Origin: Ralstonia sp. 25mfcol4.1
GTDB taxonomy: Bacteria; Pseudomonadota; Gammaproteobacteria; Burkholderiales; Burkholderiaceae
Direction: 5' to 3'
DNA: 64,000 nucleotides
Assembly (NCBI RefSeq): GCF_900104095.1
Contig: NZ_FNJO01000012.1
Span: 1-64,000, forward strand
Part shown: positions 43,252-51,702 of the stretch, piece after piece
How positions within the stretch are numbered: position 1 is the stretch's first letter
How the letters are laid out: every line of letters begins with the position of its first letter
The notes under the pieces: generated by a model
Seen by the model: the letters and a program-made list of their open reading frames with translations, nothing else
Told to the model about the DNA's origin: nothing
Databases searched by the model: none
Translations under genes and position numbers: made by a program

Positions 43252-44067
43252 TCAGGACGTGGCAGTCGCAGGCTGGACTACCGGCACCGGGGCTTGATGT
43301 AGCTTTTTAGCTACATTCAGTGCCGCGTCGGGCACCCCATCCAGCAGGTGCACCACCACCTCCCGCGCCGCCTCCGCCAATTCCCGCCGGCTCGCCGACT
43401 CGGCCAGCAATTGCGGCCCGAGCGTCAGCCGCACCTTGATCGGCGGCGACTTCAGGACGGCGTTCAGGCATTCGACTAGCGAGATGTCGTCGATATACGC
43501 CGGTGCCAGCGTCGGCTGGCCGGTGGCTGCGTCCAGGTAGCTCAGGCCCACCGGCTGCACGGGCAGGCCGCCCACCAGCGGGGCCTGCATCAGGTTGGCG
43601 TGGAACGGCAGCACCTTGCTGCCATCGGTGGTCGTGCCTTCGGGGAACACACAGACGAGATCGCCCTGCCGCATCACGTCCGCGACGTGGTGCAGTACGC
43701 GGTGTGCGTCACGTTTGCTGGCACGTTCGATGAAGATCGTCCCGGTCTTGTCACAAAGCCAGCCGATCAGCGGCCAGCTGCGGATTTCCGATTTGGCGAC
43801 GAAGCGCACCGGCTGCCAGCTGTGGATAACGTAGATGTCCAGCCACGAGATATGGTTCGACACCAGCATGGCGCCGCGCGGTGCCGCTTCGCCGGGGGCC
43901 ATGCCCTCGACTTCCACCTGGATGCCGCAGATAGCAAGCAGTTTGCGCGACCAGTCCCGGATCAGCCGCTCGCGCAGGTGAGCGCTCGCCCACGGGAAGA
44001 CCGTTGCGCAGACCAGCATCCCGCGCAACAGGTGTAATCCCAGCCGCAGCTTGCGTAACCAGATCAT
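43252..44067 (-). CDS. plsC: 1-acyl-sn-glycerol-3-phosphate acyltransferase
   Basis: PlsC makes phosphatidic acid at the inner membrane. The 271-residue protein has an N-terminal hydrophobic segment (about 12-30), the catalytic NHISWLD (NHx4D) near 73-79, the second acyltransferase block TGTIFIERASKRDAHR, and FPEGTTTDGS near 143. It lies 43 bases downstream of the dihydroorotase-like gene on the same strand and so could be part of the pyrimidine transcript. Confidence 0.92.
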   Translation of the reverse strand: MIWLRKLRLGLHLLRGMLVCATVFPWASAHLRERLIRDWSRKLLAICGIQVEVEGMAPGEAAPRGAMLVSNHISWLDIYVIHSWQPVRFVAKSEIRSWPLIGWLCDKTGTIFIERASKRDAHRVLHHVADVMRQGDLVCVFPEGTTTDGSKVLPFHANLMQAPLVGGLPVQPVGLSYLDAATGQPTLAPAYIDDISLVECLNAVLKSPPIKVRLTLGPQLLAESASRRELAEAAREVVVHLLDGVPDAALNVAKKLHQAPVPVVQPATATS

Positions 44068-44110
44068 CTTCAAACCCCGGTAGCCTTTCAGGCGATCGGC
44101 AAGCCGCCGG

Positions 44111-45385
44111 TCAACGCTGCTCGTACACGACCTGGCCGTCGACCAGGGTCATGCGCACGCGCCCTTCCATCTCGTAGCCGAGCCATGGCGAATTCTTGCC
44201 CTGGCTCTTCAGTGCCGAACGCTCCACTTTCCACATCTGCTTCGGATCGAAGATGCAGATGTCCGCGGCATTGCCTGCGGTCAGCGATCCGGCGTGCAGG
44301 CCGATCACGCGGGCCGGTTCGCTGGTGATGCGGGCCAGCGCCTTGACCAGCGGCACGTTGTGCTCGGCGGCCCAGCGCAGCGTCAGCGGCAGCAGCAGTT
44401 CCAGGCCGGTGGCGCCCGGGGTAGCTTCGGCGAACGGCAGCAGCTTCTCGTCGTCGTCCACGGGAGTGTGGTCCGAACACAACGCATCGATGGTGCCATC
44501 GGCCAGCGCCGCCACGATAGCGTCGCGGTCGCGCCCGCTCCTCAGCGGCGGCGTGAAGCGCATCTGGCTGTTGAAGAAGCCGATGTCCATGTCGGTCAGC
44601 GACACATGGTGGATGTTCACGTCGCACGTGACCGCCAAGCCTTCCTTGCGGGCCTGGCGCACCAGTTCCAGCCCGGCCGCCGAAGACAGGCGGCACAGGT
44701 GAACGCGCGCGCCCGTGGCACGCATCAGTTCGAAGATCGTATGCAGGCGCACCGTTTCGGCGATCACCGACACGCCGGACAGGCCCAGCCGCGACGCCAC
44801 CGCGCCGCTGGCCGCCACGCCGCCGCCCAGGAACGGATCCTCCGGGCGCAGCCACAGTGTGAAGCCGAACGTCTGCGCGTATTGCATCGCGCGCTGCAGC
44901 ACCTTGGTGTCCTCGATCGGCATCTCGGCCTGGCTGAAGCCGACGCAGCCGGCCTCCGTCAGCTGGCCCATCTCGGTCAGCGCCCGGCCCTTCAGGCCCA
45001 CCGTCAGCGCGCCCAGCGGATAGACGTGGGTCTGGTTCAGCCGGCGCGCACGGAACTTGAGCATCTCGACCAGGCCGGGCTCGTCGAGCACGGGATCGGT
45101 GTCGGGCGGGCACACCAGGCTCGTCACGCCGCCGGCGGTGGCTGCGGCCACCTCGGATTCGAGCGTCGCCTTGTATTCGTAGCCCGGCTCACGCAGGCGC
45201 GCGGACAGGTCCACCAGGCCCGGGCACACGATCAGGCCACGGGCATCAATGGTCTTGTTGGCGTTGAAATCGGCAGGCGCCTGGCCCACGGCGACAATCT
45301 TGCCGGCGGCGATATACAGGTCCTGTTCGGCGTCGACGTTCGCGGCCGGATCGATCAGGCGGCCACCCTGGATGCGGATCTTCAT
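44111..45385 (-). CDS. pyrX: Degenerate dihydroorotase homologue (PyrC'/PyrX type)
   Basis: A 424-residue amidohydrolase-fold protein homologous to dihydroorotase, the third pyrimidine step. The normal metal motif D-x-H-x-H-x-R-x-P-G reads DLSARLREPG here (about 59-68). Both zinc-binding His are replaced by Ser and Arg, while SDHTP near the end of the barrel is kept. In Pseudomonas a comparable inactive PyrC' forms a complex with PyrB. By analogy this is probably a structural partner of the adjacent ATCase rather than an enzyme. The ATG at 45385 is chosen because the family starts there; the frame continues to a TTG that overlaps the pyrB stop. A true pyrC should exist elsewhere in the genome. 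Confidence 0.8.
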   Translation of the reverse strand: MKIRIQGGRLIDPAANVDAEQDLYIAAGKIVAVGQAPADFNANKTIDARGLIVCPGLVDLSARLREPGYEYKATLESEVAAATAGGVTSLVCPPDTDPVLDEPGLVEMLKFRARRLNQTHVYPLGALTVGLKGRALTEMGQLTEAGCVGFSQAEMPIEDTKVLQRAMQYAQTFGFTLWLRPEDPFLGGGVAASGAVASRLGLSGVSVIAETVRLHTIFELMRATGARVHLCRLSSAAGLELVRQARKEGLAVTCDVNIHHVSLTDMDIGFFNSQMRFTPPLRSGRDRDAIVAALADGTIDALCSDHTPVDDDEKLLPFAEATPGATGLELLLPLTLRWAAEHNVPLVKALARITSEPARVIGLHAGSLTAGNAADICIFDPKQMWKVERSALKSQGKNSPWLGYEMEGRVRMTLVDGQVVYEQR

Positions 45386-45426
45386 GTCTTCTTGCGATGT
45401 GCGGTTCGTTATATCCAAGGTGCTGC

Positions 45427-46398
45427 TCAATCGTTGTTGCCGGCTACGATGCCCATGACTGCCATCCGGACGGCGATCCCAAAGGTCACCTGGTTCAGGA
45501 TCACCGACTGCGGGCCATCGGCCACGGCGGAGTCGATCTCCACGCCGCGGTTCATCGGGCCCGGGTGCATCACGATGGCATCGGGCTTGGCCAGCGCCAG
45601 GCGCTCCGGCGTCAGGCCATAGGCCTTGAAGTATTCCTGCGCCGACGGCAGCAGCGCGCCGCTCATCCGCTCGTTCTGCAGACGTAGCATGATCACCACG
45701 TCCACGCCCTTCAGGCCCTCTTCCATGTTGTGGAAGACGCGTACGCCCATCTGCTCCAGCCCGGACGGCAACAGCGTGCGGGGGCCGATCGCGCGCACTT
45801 CGGGCACGCCCAGTGTGGTCAGCGCGTGGATGTCGGAACGGGCCACGCGCGAGTGCAGGATGTCGCCGACGATGGCTACCGTCAGGTTCGTGAAGTCCTT
45901 CTTGAAATGCCGGATCGTGTACATGTCCAGCAGGCCCTGCGTCGGGTGCGCGTGGCGGCCGTCGCCGGCGTTGATCACGTGGACGTGCGGCGCCACGTGT
46001 TCGGCGATCAGGTACGGCGCACCCGAGCTGGCATGGCGCACCACGAACATGTCGGCCGACATCGCCGACAGGTTGTTGATGGTGTCCAGCAGCGACTCGC
46101 CCTTGCTGGTCGACGACGCATTGATATTGAGGTTCAGCACGTCCGCCGACAGGCGCTTGGCGGCGATCTCGAACGTGGTGCGTGTACGCGTGGAGTTCTC
46201 GAAGAACAGGTTGAACACGCTCTTGCCGCGCAGCAGCGGCACCTTCTTCACGTCGCGGTCGGAGTCGGACAGCGAAACGAACTGGCTGGCGGTGTCGAGG
46301 ATGTGCGTGATCATGTCACGCGACAGCCCCTCGATCGACAACAGGTGCTTGAGCTCTCCGTTCCGGGTGAGCTGCGGGTTGCGGAACATCTTGGTCAT
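45427..46398 (-). CDS. pyrB: Aspartate carbamoyltransferase catalytic subunit
   Basis: ATCase joins carbamoyl phosphate and aspartate, the first committed pyrimidine step. The 323-residue protein has the carbamoyl-phosphate site FENSTRTRTTFEIAAKRL near 58-75, HPTQGLLDMYT near 143 and HPGPMNRGVEI near the C-terminus. The length fits a class A ATCase that works with a PyrC-like partner, which follows directly. No pyrI is present. The frame is open upstream, but this ATG matches the family start. Confidence 0.95.
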   Translation of the reverse strand: MTKMFRNPQLTRNGELKHLLSIEGLSRDMITHILDTASQFVSLSDSDRDVKKVPLLRGKSVFNLFFENSTRTRTTFEIAAKRLSADVLNLNINASSTSKGESLLDTINNLSAMSADMFVVRHASSGAPYLIAEHVAPHVHVINAGDGRHAHPTQGLLDMYTIRHFKKDFTNLTVAIVGDILHSRVARSDIHALTTLGVPEVRAIGPRTLLPSGLEQMGVRVFHNMEEGLKGVDVVIMLRLQNERMSGALLPSAQEYFKAYGLTPERLALAKPDAIVMHPGPMNRGVEIDSAVADGPQSVILNQVTFGIAVRMAVMGIVAGNND

Positions 46399-46414
46399 GG
46401 CAGGTGGGTCGGGC

Positions 46415-46442
46415 GCGGGTTCGGTCTGGCGGGTTCGGTCTG
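46415..46442. repeat. 14-bp tandem repeat between pyrR and pyrB
   Basis: GCGGGTTCGGTCTG occurs twice, head to tail, at 46415-46428 and 46429-46442. It lies in the 91-base spacer upstream of pyrB, on the transcribed leader side. It may be chance slippage or a repeated regulatory word. Confidence 0.7.
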
Positions 46443-46489
46443 GATACGGCTTCGGTGCTTGACGTTCTGATGGCGTCTCGGGTTGACAC

Positions 46490-47014
46490 TCAGGTGCGCG
46501 CTTCGGTGGCGAAGGCAAAGCGCGTCGCGGCGCCTTCGCCCTGGCGCGACAACACCAGCGTCTTGTCCTGGGGCAGCTCGACGGTGGCCGCGGCATAGTC
46601 GGCGGCGAACGGCAGTTCGCGGCCGCCACGGTCCGCCAGCACGGCCAGCGCCACGCGCGCGGGCCGGCCATAGTCGAACAGCTCGTTGACGGCGGCGCGG
46701 ATCGTGCGGCCGGTGGCCAGCACATCATCGATCAGCAGGACATTGCGATCTTCCACGGAAAACGGCAGCGTGGTCGGCTGGGCCTGGCTGTGCAGCCCCT
46801 TCTTTGCGTAGTCGTCGCGGTGGAAGGCCACGTTGATCACGCCGTGCTCGCCCAGCTTCAGGTCCGCCGCCAACCGTTCGGCTATCCAGGCGCCACCGGA
46901 GTGGATGCCCGCCACGGACCAGCGCGCGCGGTCGCTGGACGGCATCAGGGCCTGGGCCTGGTCGCGCAGCGCGTGATATAGCGCCTCGGCGTCGGGGGTA
47001 GAGGTCTGAGTCAT
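46490..47014 (-). CDS. pyrR: Bifunctional pyr operon regulator / uracil phosphoribosyltransferase
   Basis: A 174-residue PRTase-fold protein with the PRPP site NVLLIDDVLATGRTIRAAVNEL near 91-112 and GIHSGGAWIAERL near 36-48. PyrR proteins regulate pyrimidine operons by binding leader RNA in Gram-positives and have uracil PRTase activity; its regulatory role in beta-proteobacteria is less clear. It overlaps the ruvX stop (ATGA) and precedes pyrB by 91 bases. Confidence 0.92.
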   Translation of the reverse strand: MTQTSTPDAEALYHALRDQAQALMPSSDRARWSVAGIHSGGAWIAERLAADLKLGEHGVINVAFHRDDYAKKGLHSQAQPTTLPFSVEDRNVLLIDDVLATGRTIRAAVNELFDYGRPARVALAVLADRGGRELPFAADYAAATVELPQDKTLVLSRQGEGAATRFAFATEART

Positions 47015-47448
47015 AGCGGGATTTCGTCGAAATACTGTTGCAGGATGATCCGGGCGGCCTCGGCGTCCAGCGCGCCGCGCTTTGCCCCGGCCATCGAGGC
47101 GGCGCGCGACGAATAGCGTTCGTCCACCCAGTCCACGGGCAGGTTGAACCGCCCGGTCAATTGGTTGCCAAAGCGGCGCGCAAGCCGCATCGACGCCTGT
47201 TCCGCGTCATCGGGTCCGGCTTCGGGGTTGACGGGCATGCCGACCACCAGCCGCACCGGCGACCATTCCTGGATCAGCGCGCCAACCGCGTCGAAGCGGG
47301 CCTCGACCGTCACATTCGGGAGTATGGTGAGCGCGCGGGCCTGCCGGGTGATGAAATTCCCAAGCGCCACGCCGATTTTTTTCTCGCCATAGTCGAACGC
47401 GAGCACCGTGCCGTCGCGGGGCGTCTCGCGCCCCGCCTGCTCAGGCAT
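47011..47448 (-). CDS. ruvX: Holliday junction resolvase-like / pre-16S rRNA nuclease YqgF
   Basis: A 145-residue RNase H-fold protein with the family opening VLAFDYGEKKIGVALGN near 15-31 (first catalytic Asp) and the late metal site DERYSSRAA near 107. It is needed for 5' maturation of 16S rRNA in E. coli. It overlaps yqgE by eight bases and pyrR by four, so the three are one transcription unit. Confidence 0.93.
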   Translation of the reverse strand: MPEQAGRETPRDGTVLAFDYGEKKIGVALGNFITRQARALTILPNVTVEARFDAVGALIQEWSPVRLVVGMPVNPEAGPDDAEQASMRLARRFGNQLTGRFNLPVDWVDERYSSRAASMAGAKRGALDAEAARIILQQYFDEIPL

Positions 47449-48022
47449 GCCCGGCTTCGCCCGACAGCATCGTCACGTCGATGCCAAGCAGGCGCACGGC
47501 TGCCGCGAAGCGTTCTTCGGGCGGCACGCTGAAAATGATTTCGGGATCGGCCTGGACGGTCAGCCAGCCGTTGCGGCTCAGTTCTTCCTCGAGCTGCCCG
47601 GCGCCCCAGCCCGCGTAACCGAGCGTCAGCAGGAACCGGTGCGGGCCGCTGCCGTTGGCCACGGCTTCGAGCACGTCCTTGGATGTGGTCATTTCCAGCC
47701 CGCCGGGCACCGCCAGCGACGACACATAGATGCCGACCGGGTCATGCAGCACAAAGCCGCGCTCGGTCTGCACCGGGCCGCCGAAGTAGACCGGCTGGTG
47801 GGCAACAGGCTGGATTTCGAGCTTGAGATCGATCTTGTCGAATAGCGTGGCCATGTCGATGTCGATCGGCCGGTTGATCACCAGGCCAAGCGCGCCACGC
47901 TCGTTATGCTCGCAAAGGTAGACAACGGAACCCGAAAACGTCGGATCGGCCATGCCAGGCATGGCAATCAGGAACTGATTGGTGAGATTGATAGAAGCTT
48001 CGGGCGTCGCCATGGCTTGCAT
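47441..48022 (-). CDS. yqgE: YqgE/AlgH-family protein (DUF179)
   Basis: A protein of about 193 residues matching the YqgE/AlgH family: LTNQFLIAMPGMADPTFSGSVVYLCEH at the N-terminus, GALGLVINRP, and the GYAGWGAGQLEEEL segment near 130. Function is unknown, although its conserved pairing with ruvX suggests a role around RNA or nucleotide metabolism. ATGs at 48022 and 48013 both lack a clear Shine-Dalgarno, so the start is approximate. Confidence 0.92.
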   Translation of the reverse strand: MQAMATPEASINLTNQFLIAMPGMADPTFSGSVVYLCEHNERGALGLVINRPIDIDMATLFDKIDLKLEIQPVAHQPVYFGGPVQTERGFVLHDPVGIYVSSLAVPGGLEMTTSKDVLEAVANGSGPHRFLLTLGYAGWGAGQLEEELSRNGWLTVQADPEIIFSVPPEERFAAAVRLLGIDVTMLSGEAGHA

Positions 48023-48098
48023 TCTACCAAATCGCACCCCGGCTGCTGCGGAAAACTTCTGCCCGCAAGCGCACTTTACGACGCCCGCCCAGCGCGCC

Positions 48099-48815
48099 TC
48101 AGTCCCCCGCCGACTTCAGCGCCACCATGTCCTCTGGCGTCAGCCAGCGCCATTCGCCCAGCGCCAGCGCCGGGTCCAGCCGCAGCCCGCCGATGGCGCT
48201 GCGATGCAGGGCCGTCACATGGTTGCCGGTGGCTGCCACCATCCGCTTGACCTGGTGATACTTGCCCTGCAGCAGCGACAGCCGCAGGCTGCGTTCGCCG
48301 GTGGCCTCGCAGGCATGCGCGGCAATCGGGGCCGGTTCATCGTCCAGTTGCACGCCGGCGCGCAAGGCTTCCACCTGCTCGGGCGTCACTGGATCGAACG
48401 TGGTCACCTCGTACACCTTGGGCACCTGCTTCTTCGGCGACGTCTGGGCGTGGATGAACTGGCCGTCGTCAGTCAGGAGCAGCAGGCCCGTGGTGTCGTG
48501 GTCGAGCCGACCCACCGCCTGCACCTCGCGCTGGCGCAGCGGCACGGGCAGCAGGTTGAATACGCTGGGATGATGGCGCGGCCGCTGCGAGCATTCGTAG
48601 CCGGCCGGCTTGTTCAGCATCAGGAAGGCCTTGGTGCAGGCCAGCCATTCCTCGCCGTCGACGGTCAGGCGCAGGCCGTCAACCTCGAAGCGTGCACCCG
48701 GGTCTTCACACAGCACGCCGTTGACCTCAACCAGCCCGGCCTCCACCAGGTCGCCACAATAGCGGCGGGTGCCGAAGCCTTGGGATTGCAGGATGCGGTC
48801 GAGTGTAATGGCCAT
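48099..48815 (-). CDS. rsuA: 16S rRNA pseudouridine(516) synthase
   Basis: A 238-residue RluA/RsuA-superfamily enzyme. The N-terminal S4 RNA-binding domain (about 1-60: LDRILQSQGFGTRR) is followed by the synthase domain with the catalytic GRLDHDTTGLLLLTDDG, Asp near 103. The C-terminus has EGKYHQVKRM-like LLQGKYHQVKRMVAATGNHV. This set fits RsuA, which modifies U516 of 16S rRNA. It is divergent from the photolyase, with a 64-base spacer between. Confidence 0.92.
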   Translation of the reverse strand: MAITLDRILQSQGFGTRRYCGDLVEAGLVEVNGVLCEDPGARFEVDGLRLTVDGEEWLACTKAFLMLNKPAGYECSQRPRHHPSVFNLLPVPLRQREVQAVGRLDHDTTGLLLLTDDGQFIHAQTSPKKQVPKVYEVTTFDPVTPEQVEALRAGVQLDDEPAPIAAHACEATGERSLRLSLLQGKYHQVKRMVAATGNHVTALHRSAIGGLRLDPALALGEWRWLTPEDMVALKSAGD

Positions 48816-48879
48816 GAGTGATCTGGAAACTGCTTGTAAATGGTAGGGAAGTCTCTGGAGGCTATGTTAGGTTACGGCG

Positions 48880-50430
48880 ATGTCGAGATCACCTTCCCCT
48901 GCGCCCGCACCGGGCGAACGTCTGCCTTACCGGATTGACCGGCAATTCGCGCGCGGCCTGGTCTGGTTCCGGCGCGACCTGCGCATGGACGACCACGCGG
49001 CGCTGCATTATGCCCTCAAGCACTGCCAACAGGTATGGTGCGTGTTCGTGTTCGACCGCGAAATCCTCGATCCGTTGCGCGAACGCGGGCTCAAAGCCGA
49101 CCGGCGCATCGAATTCATCCTGAAATCGCTGGATCCGCTGCGGCAGGCGCTGACCGATGCCGGCGGCGGTCTGATTGTGCTCGACGATTCGGCGCGCAAT
49201 GCCATCCCGCGCCTGACGGCGGAACTCGATGCCGGGGCGGTGTTCGCGAACCACGACTACGAGCCCAGCGCCAAGGACCGCGACGCCACCGTGCGCCGTG
49301 CGCTGGCGGCGGATGGGCGCGAACTGCTCACGTTCAAGGACCAGGTAATCTTCGAGGCCAGCGAGATCCTGACCGGCCAGGACCAGCCGTTCAGCGTATT
49401 CACGCCGTACAAGAACGCGTGGCTCAAGGCGCTTCGGCCGTTCGACCTGCGCCCCTATCCGGTCGACACATACCGCAAGGCGCTGGCCCCGGTGCCGGCC
49501 GTGCACCGGAAGGCTCTGCCCACGCTTGAGTCGCTGGGCTTTGCGCCCAGCAACCTCCAGGACATCGAGATGCCCACGGGCATGGATGGCGCCCAGGCGC
49601 TATTCCACGAATTCCAAACCCGCATGGGCGATTACGGCCAGCGCCGCGACTTCCCGGCGCTGCGCGGCCCAAGCTACCTGTCGGTGCATCTGCGTTTTGG
49701 CACGATTTCTATTCGCGCGCTGGCGCGTACCGCGCACGAAGTCGTGCAACAGGGCGGCGCTGCCGCTGCCGGCGCCGCCATCTGGCTGTCCGAACTGATC
49801 TGGCGGGATTTCTATTTCATGATCCTGCACCACCACCCGCGTCTGGCCGAGGGCAAGTCGTACCACCCTGAATACGATGCGATCCGCTGGGTCGACCTTC
49901 ATACCGGGAACCAGTATTTCGAGGCCTGGTGCCAGGCCCGCACCGGCTACCCGCTGGTGGACGCCGCCATGTTGCAGATCCGCCAGAGCGGCTACATGCA
50001 TAACCGGCTGCGCATGGTCACGGCCAGCTTTCTGGTCAAGGACCTGGGCGTGGACTGGCGCCGTGGCGAGCAATACTTCGCCGATCAGCTCAACGATTTC
50101 GATTTCTCGGCGAACAACGGCGGCTGGCAGTGGGCGGCGTCCACCGGCTGCGACGCGCAGCCCTACTTCCGCATCTTCAACCCGGTCACCCAGTCGGAGA
50201 AATTCGACCCGCAGGGGCGCTTCATCCGCAAATACCTGCCGGTGCTGGCAAAGCTGCCGGACAAGTACATCCATGCGCCATGGACGGCGCCGGACGATGT
50301 GCTGGTTGCCGCGGGGGTGAAACTCGGGGAGAACTATCCCGAGCCCATCGTCCAGCACAAGGTGGCACGGATGGAGGCGCTGGAGCGGTATGGGGCGGTG
50401 AAGGGGTCGAAGGCAAAAGCTGCGGATTGA
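48880..50430 (+). CDS. phrB: Deoxyribodipyrimidine photolyase
   Basis: A 516-residue light-dependent DNA repair enzyme. The N-terminal antenna domain (about 25-160) opens LVWFRRDLRMDDHAAL. The FAD-binding domain shows GPSYLSVHLRFGTIS, WRDFYFMILHHHP near 310, GYPLVDAAMLQIRQSGYMHNRLRM near 368, and NNGGWQWAASTGCDAQPYFRIFNP near 415-438. All class I CPD-photolyase landmarks are intact. The first 17 residues are a Ser/Pro-rich leader. It is convergent with hemY, separated by a tandem repeat. Confidence 0.95.
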   Translation: MSRSPSPAPAPGERLPYRIDRQFARGLVWFRRDLRMDDHAALHYALKHCQQVWCVFVFDREILDPLRERGLKADRRIEFILKSLDPLRQALTDAGGGLIVLDDSARNAIPRLTAELDAGAVFANHDYEPSAKDRDATVRRALAADGRELLTFKDQVIFEASEILTGQDQPFSVFTPYKNAWLKALRPFDLRPYPVDTYRKALAPVPAVHRKALPTLESLGFAPSNLQDIEMPTGMDGAQALFHEFQTRMGDYGQRRDFPALRGPSYLSVHLRFGTISIRALARTAHEVVQQGGAAAAGAAIWLSELIWRDFYFMILHHHPRLAEGKSYHPEYDAIRWVDLHTGNQYFEAWCQARTGYPLVDAAMLQIRQSGYMHNRLRMVTASFLVKDLGVDWRRGEQYFADQLNDFDFSANNGGWQWAASTGCDAQPYFRIFNPVTQSEKFDPQGRFIRKYLPVLAKLPDKYIHAPWTAPDDVLVAAGVKLGENYPEPIVQHKVARMEALERYGAVKGSKAKAAD

Positions 50431-50455
50431 ATCCGCCGGGCGGAGCGTTGCACCC

Positions 50456-50515
50456 CGCCCGAATTACGCTGAGACGATCAGGCCGCGCCCGAATTACGCT
50501 GAGACGTTCAGGCCG
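50456..50515. repeat. 30-bp tandem repeat spanning the hemY stop region
   Basis: Two 30-base units (50456-50485 and 50486-50515) differ at one position (gacgAtc versus gacgTtc). The second unit contains the hemY stop codon (50508-50510), so the first is a downstream duplicate of the gene's 3' end. It sits between the convergent phrB and hemY genes. Confidence 0.85.
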
Positions 50516-51698
50516 CCAGCATGGCACTTTCCCGATAGTGCTTCTGGGCCTCCTCGGGACGGTCGGTTTCCTCGAACAGGCGCGCCAGCGCCAGATGCGC
50601 GCGCACGCAGATGCGCTGCTGCGCGTCGCGGTCGGCATACCGCAGCGCGCGTTCGAAGCTCGACTGCGCCTTGCCCCACAACTGCTCGCCCAGGCAGAGC
50701 ACGCCCAGCGTGTAGTACAGGTCGGCATCGTTCGGATGGTCGACCAGCCACTTTTCGGCCTGCTGGATCTGCGGCAGCGCCTTGCCTGGCTCGGCGCAAT
50801 CGGCGTAACGCTGCACAAGCCGGCTGTCCCAGTTGACCTTCAGGGCTTCCTCGACGATCCGGCGCGCCTCGTTCTGGCGGTTCAGCGCCGAGAAATAGCG
50901 TGCGGCCTGTTCGGCGATGCGCACCGCGTGCCGCTCGTCGGGCGACAGCGAGCGCCAGAAGTGGTAGAGCGACTCCGCGTCATGGCGGCGTTCCTCGAGC
51001 ATCGCTTCCACGGCCATCTGCTTGAGGCGCAGCGCCAGCACCGGGTGCAGCGCGTTGCGCTTTTCCAGCGACCGGGCCAGGCGCAGCACCTCGGTCCAGT
51101 TCTTCAGATGCTGGTGCGCACGCAGCGCGATCCGTTGCACGTGAATCTGGCGCCCGCCTTTTTCCTGCAGCAGGGCGATGGTTTCCAGCGCGCCCTCGGG
51201 ATCGCGGGCATCGACCAGCAGTTCGGCCATCGACACCAGACGGGCCTGTTCGCGCTCCGGATCGGTCACCTGCGACATCCATGCGTCGCGACGTTCCGAT
51301 TCCTGCATCCGGTGCGCGGCGCGCGCGCCCACCAGTGCGGCGGTCTGCGCCTGCTCGGGCCACGTCTGCGCTTCCTTGGCCGCGCGCTCGGCGCGGGCAA
51401 AGCGACCGGCGAACAGGTTTTCGATGGACTCGCGCAGCGCGGCCTGGGCCTTGCTCATGCGGCTGCGCTCCCGGTACGCGGCGGCCCGGCGCGGCATTTC
51501 GGACAGATGCCGCATCGTCGACATGACGGTCCACACCACGAAGAACACCAGCAGCAGCAGTGCCAGCGTCAGGTTCAGCGACATCTCCACGCGGTACGGC
51601 GGATAGAACAGCACCACGTTGCTGTGATTGAACTGCGTGAACAGCGCCAGCCCCACCGCGCCGCCGAACAGGACGGCCACCCAGAAAAGCAGTCGCAT
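50508..51698 (-). CDS. hemY: HemY-family TPR membrane protein
   Basis: A 396-residue protein with two N-terminal membrane helices (about 3-20 and 42-62) separated by the HSNVVLFYPPYRVEMSL loop, then a long alpha-helical TPR-like periplasmic or cytosolic domain. This is the proteobacterial HemY, distinct from Bacillus protoporphyrinogen oxidase. Its biochemical role in heme synthesis is unproven. It lies four bases downstream of the hemD-hemX fusion gene. Confidence 0.9.
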   Translation of the reverse strand: MRLLFWVAVLFGGAVGLALFTQFNHSNVVLFYPPYRVEMSLNLTLALLLLVFFVVWTVMSTMRHLSEMPRRAAAYRERSRMSKAQAALRESIENLFAGRFARAERAAKEAQTWPEQAQTAALVGARAAHRMQESERRDAWMSQVTDPEREQARLVSMAELLVDARDPEGALETIALLQEKGGRQIHVQRIALRAHQHLKNWTEVLRLARSLEKRNALHPVLALRLKQMAVEAMLEERRHDAESLYHFWRSLSPDERHAVRIAEQAARYFSALNRQNEARRIVEEALKVNWDSRLVQRYADCAEPGKALPQIQQAEKWLVDHPNDADLYYTLGVLCLGEQLWGKAQSSFERALRYADRDAQQRICVRAHLALARLFEETDRPEEAQKHYRESAMLAA

Positions 51699-51702
51699 GC
51701 GG

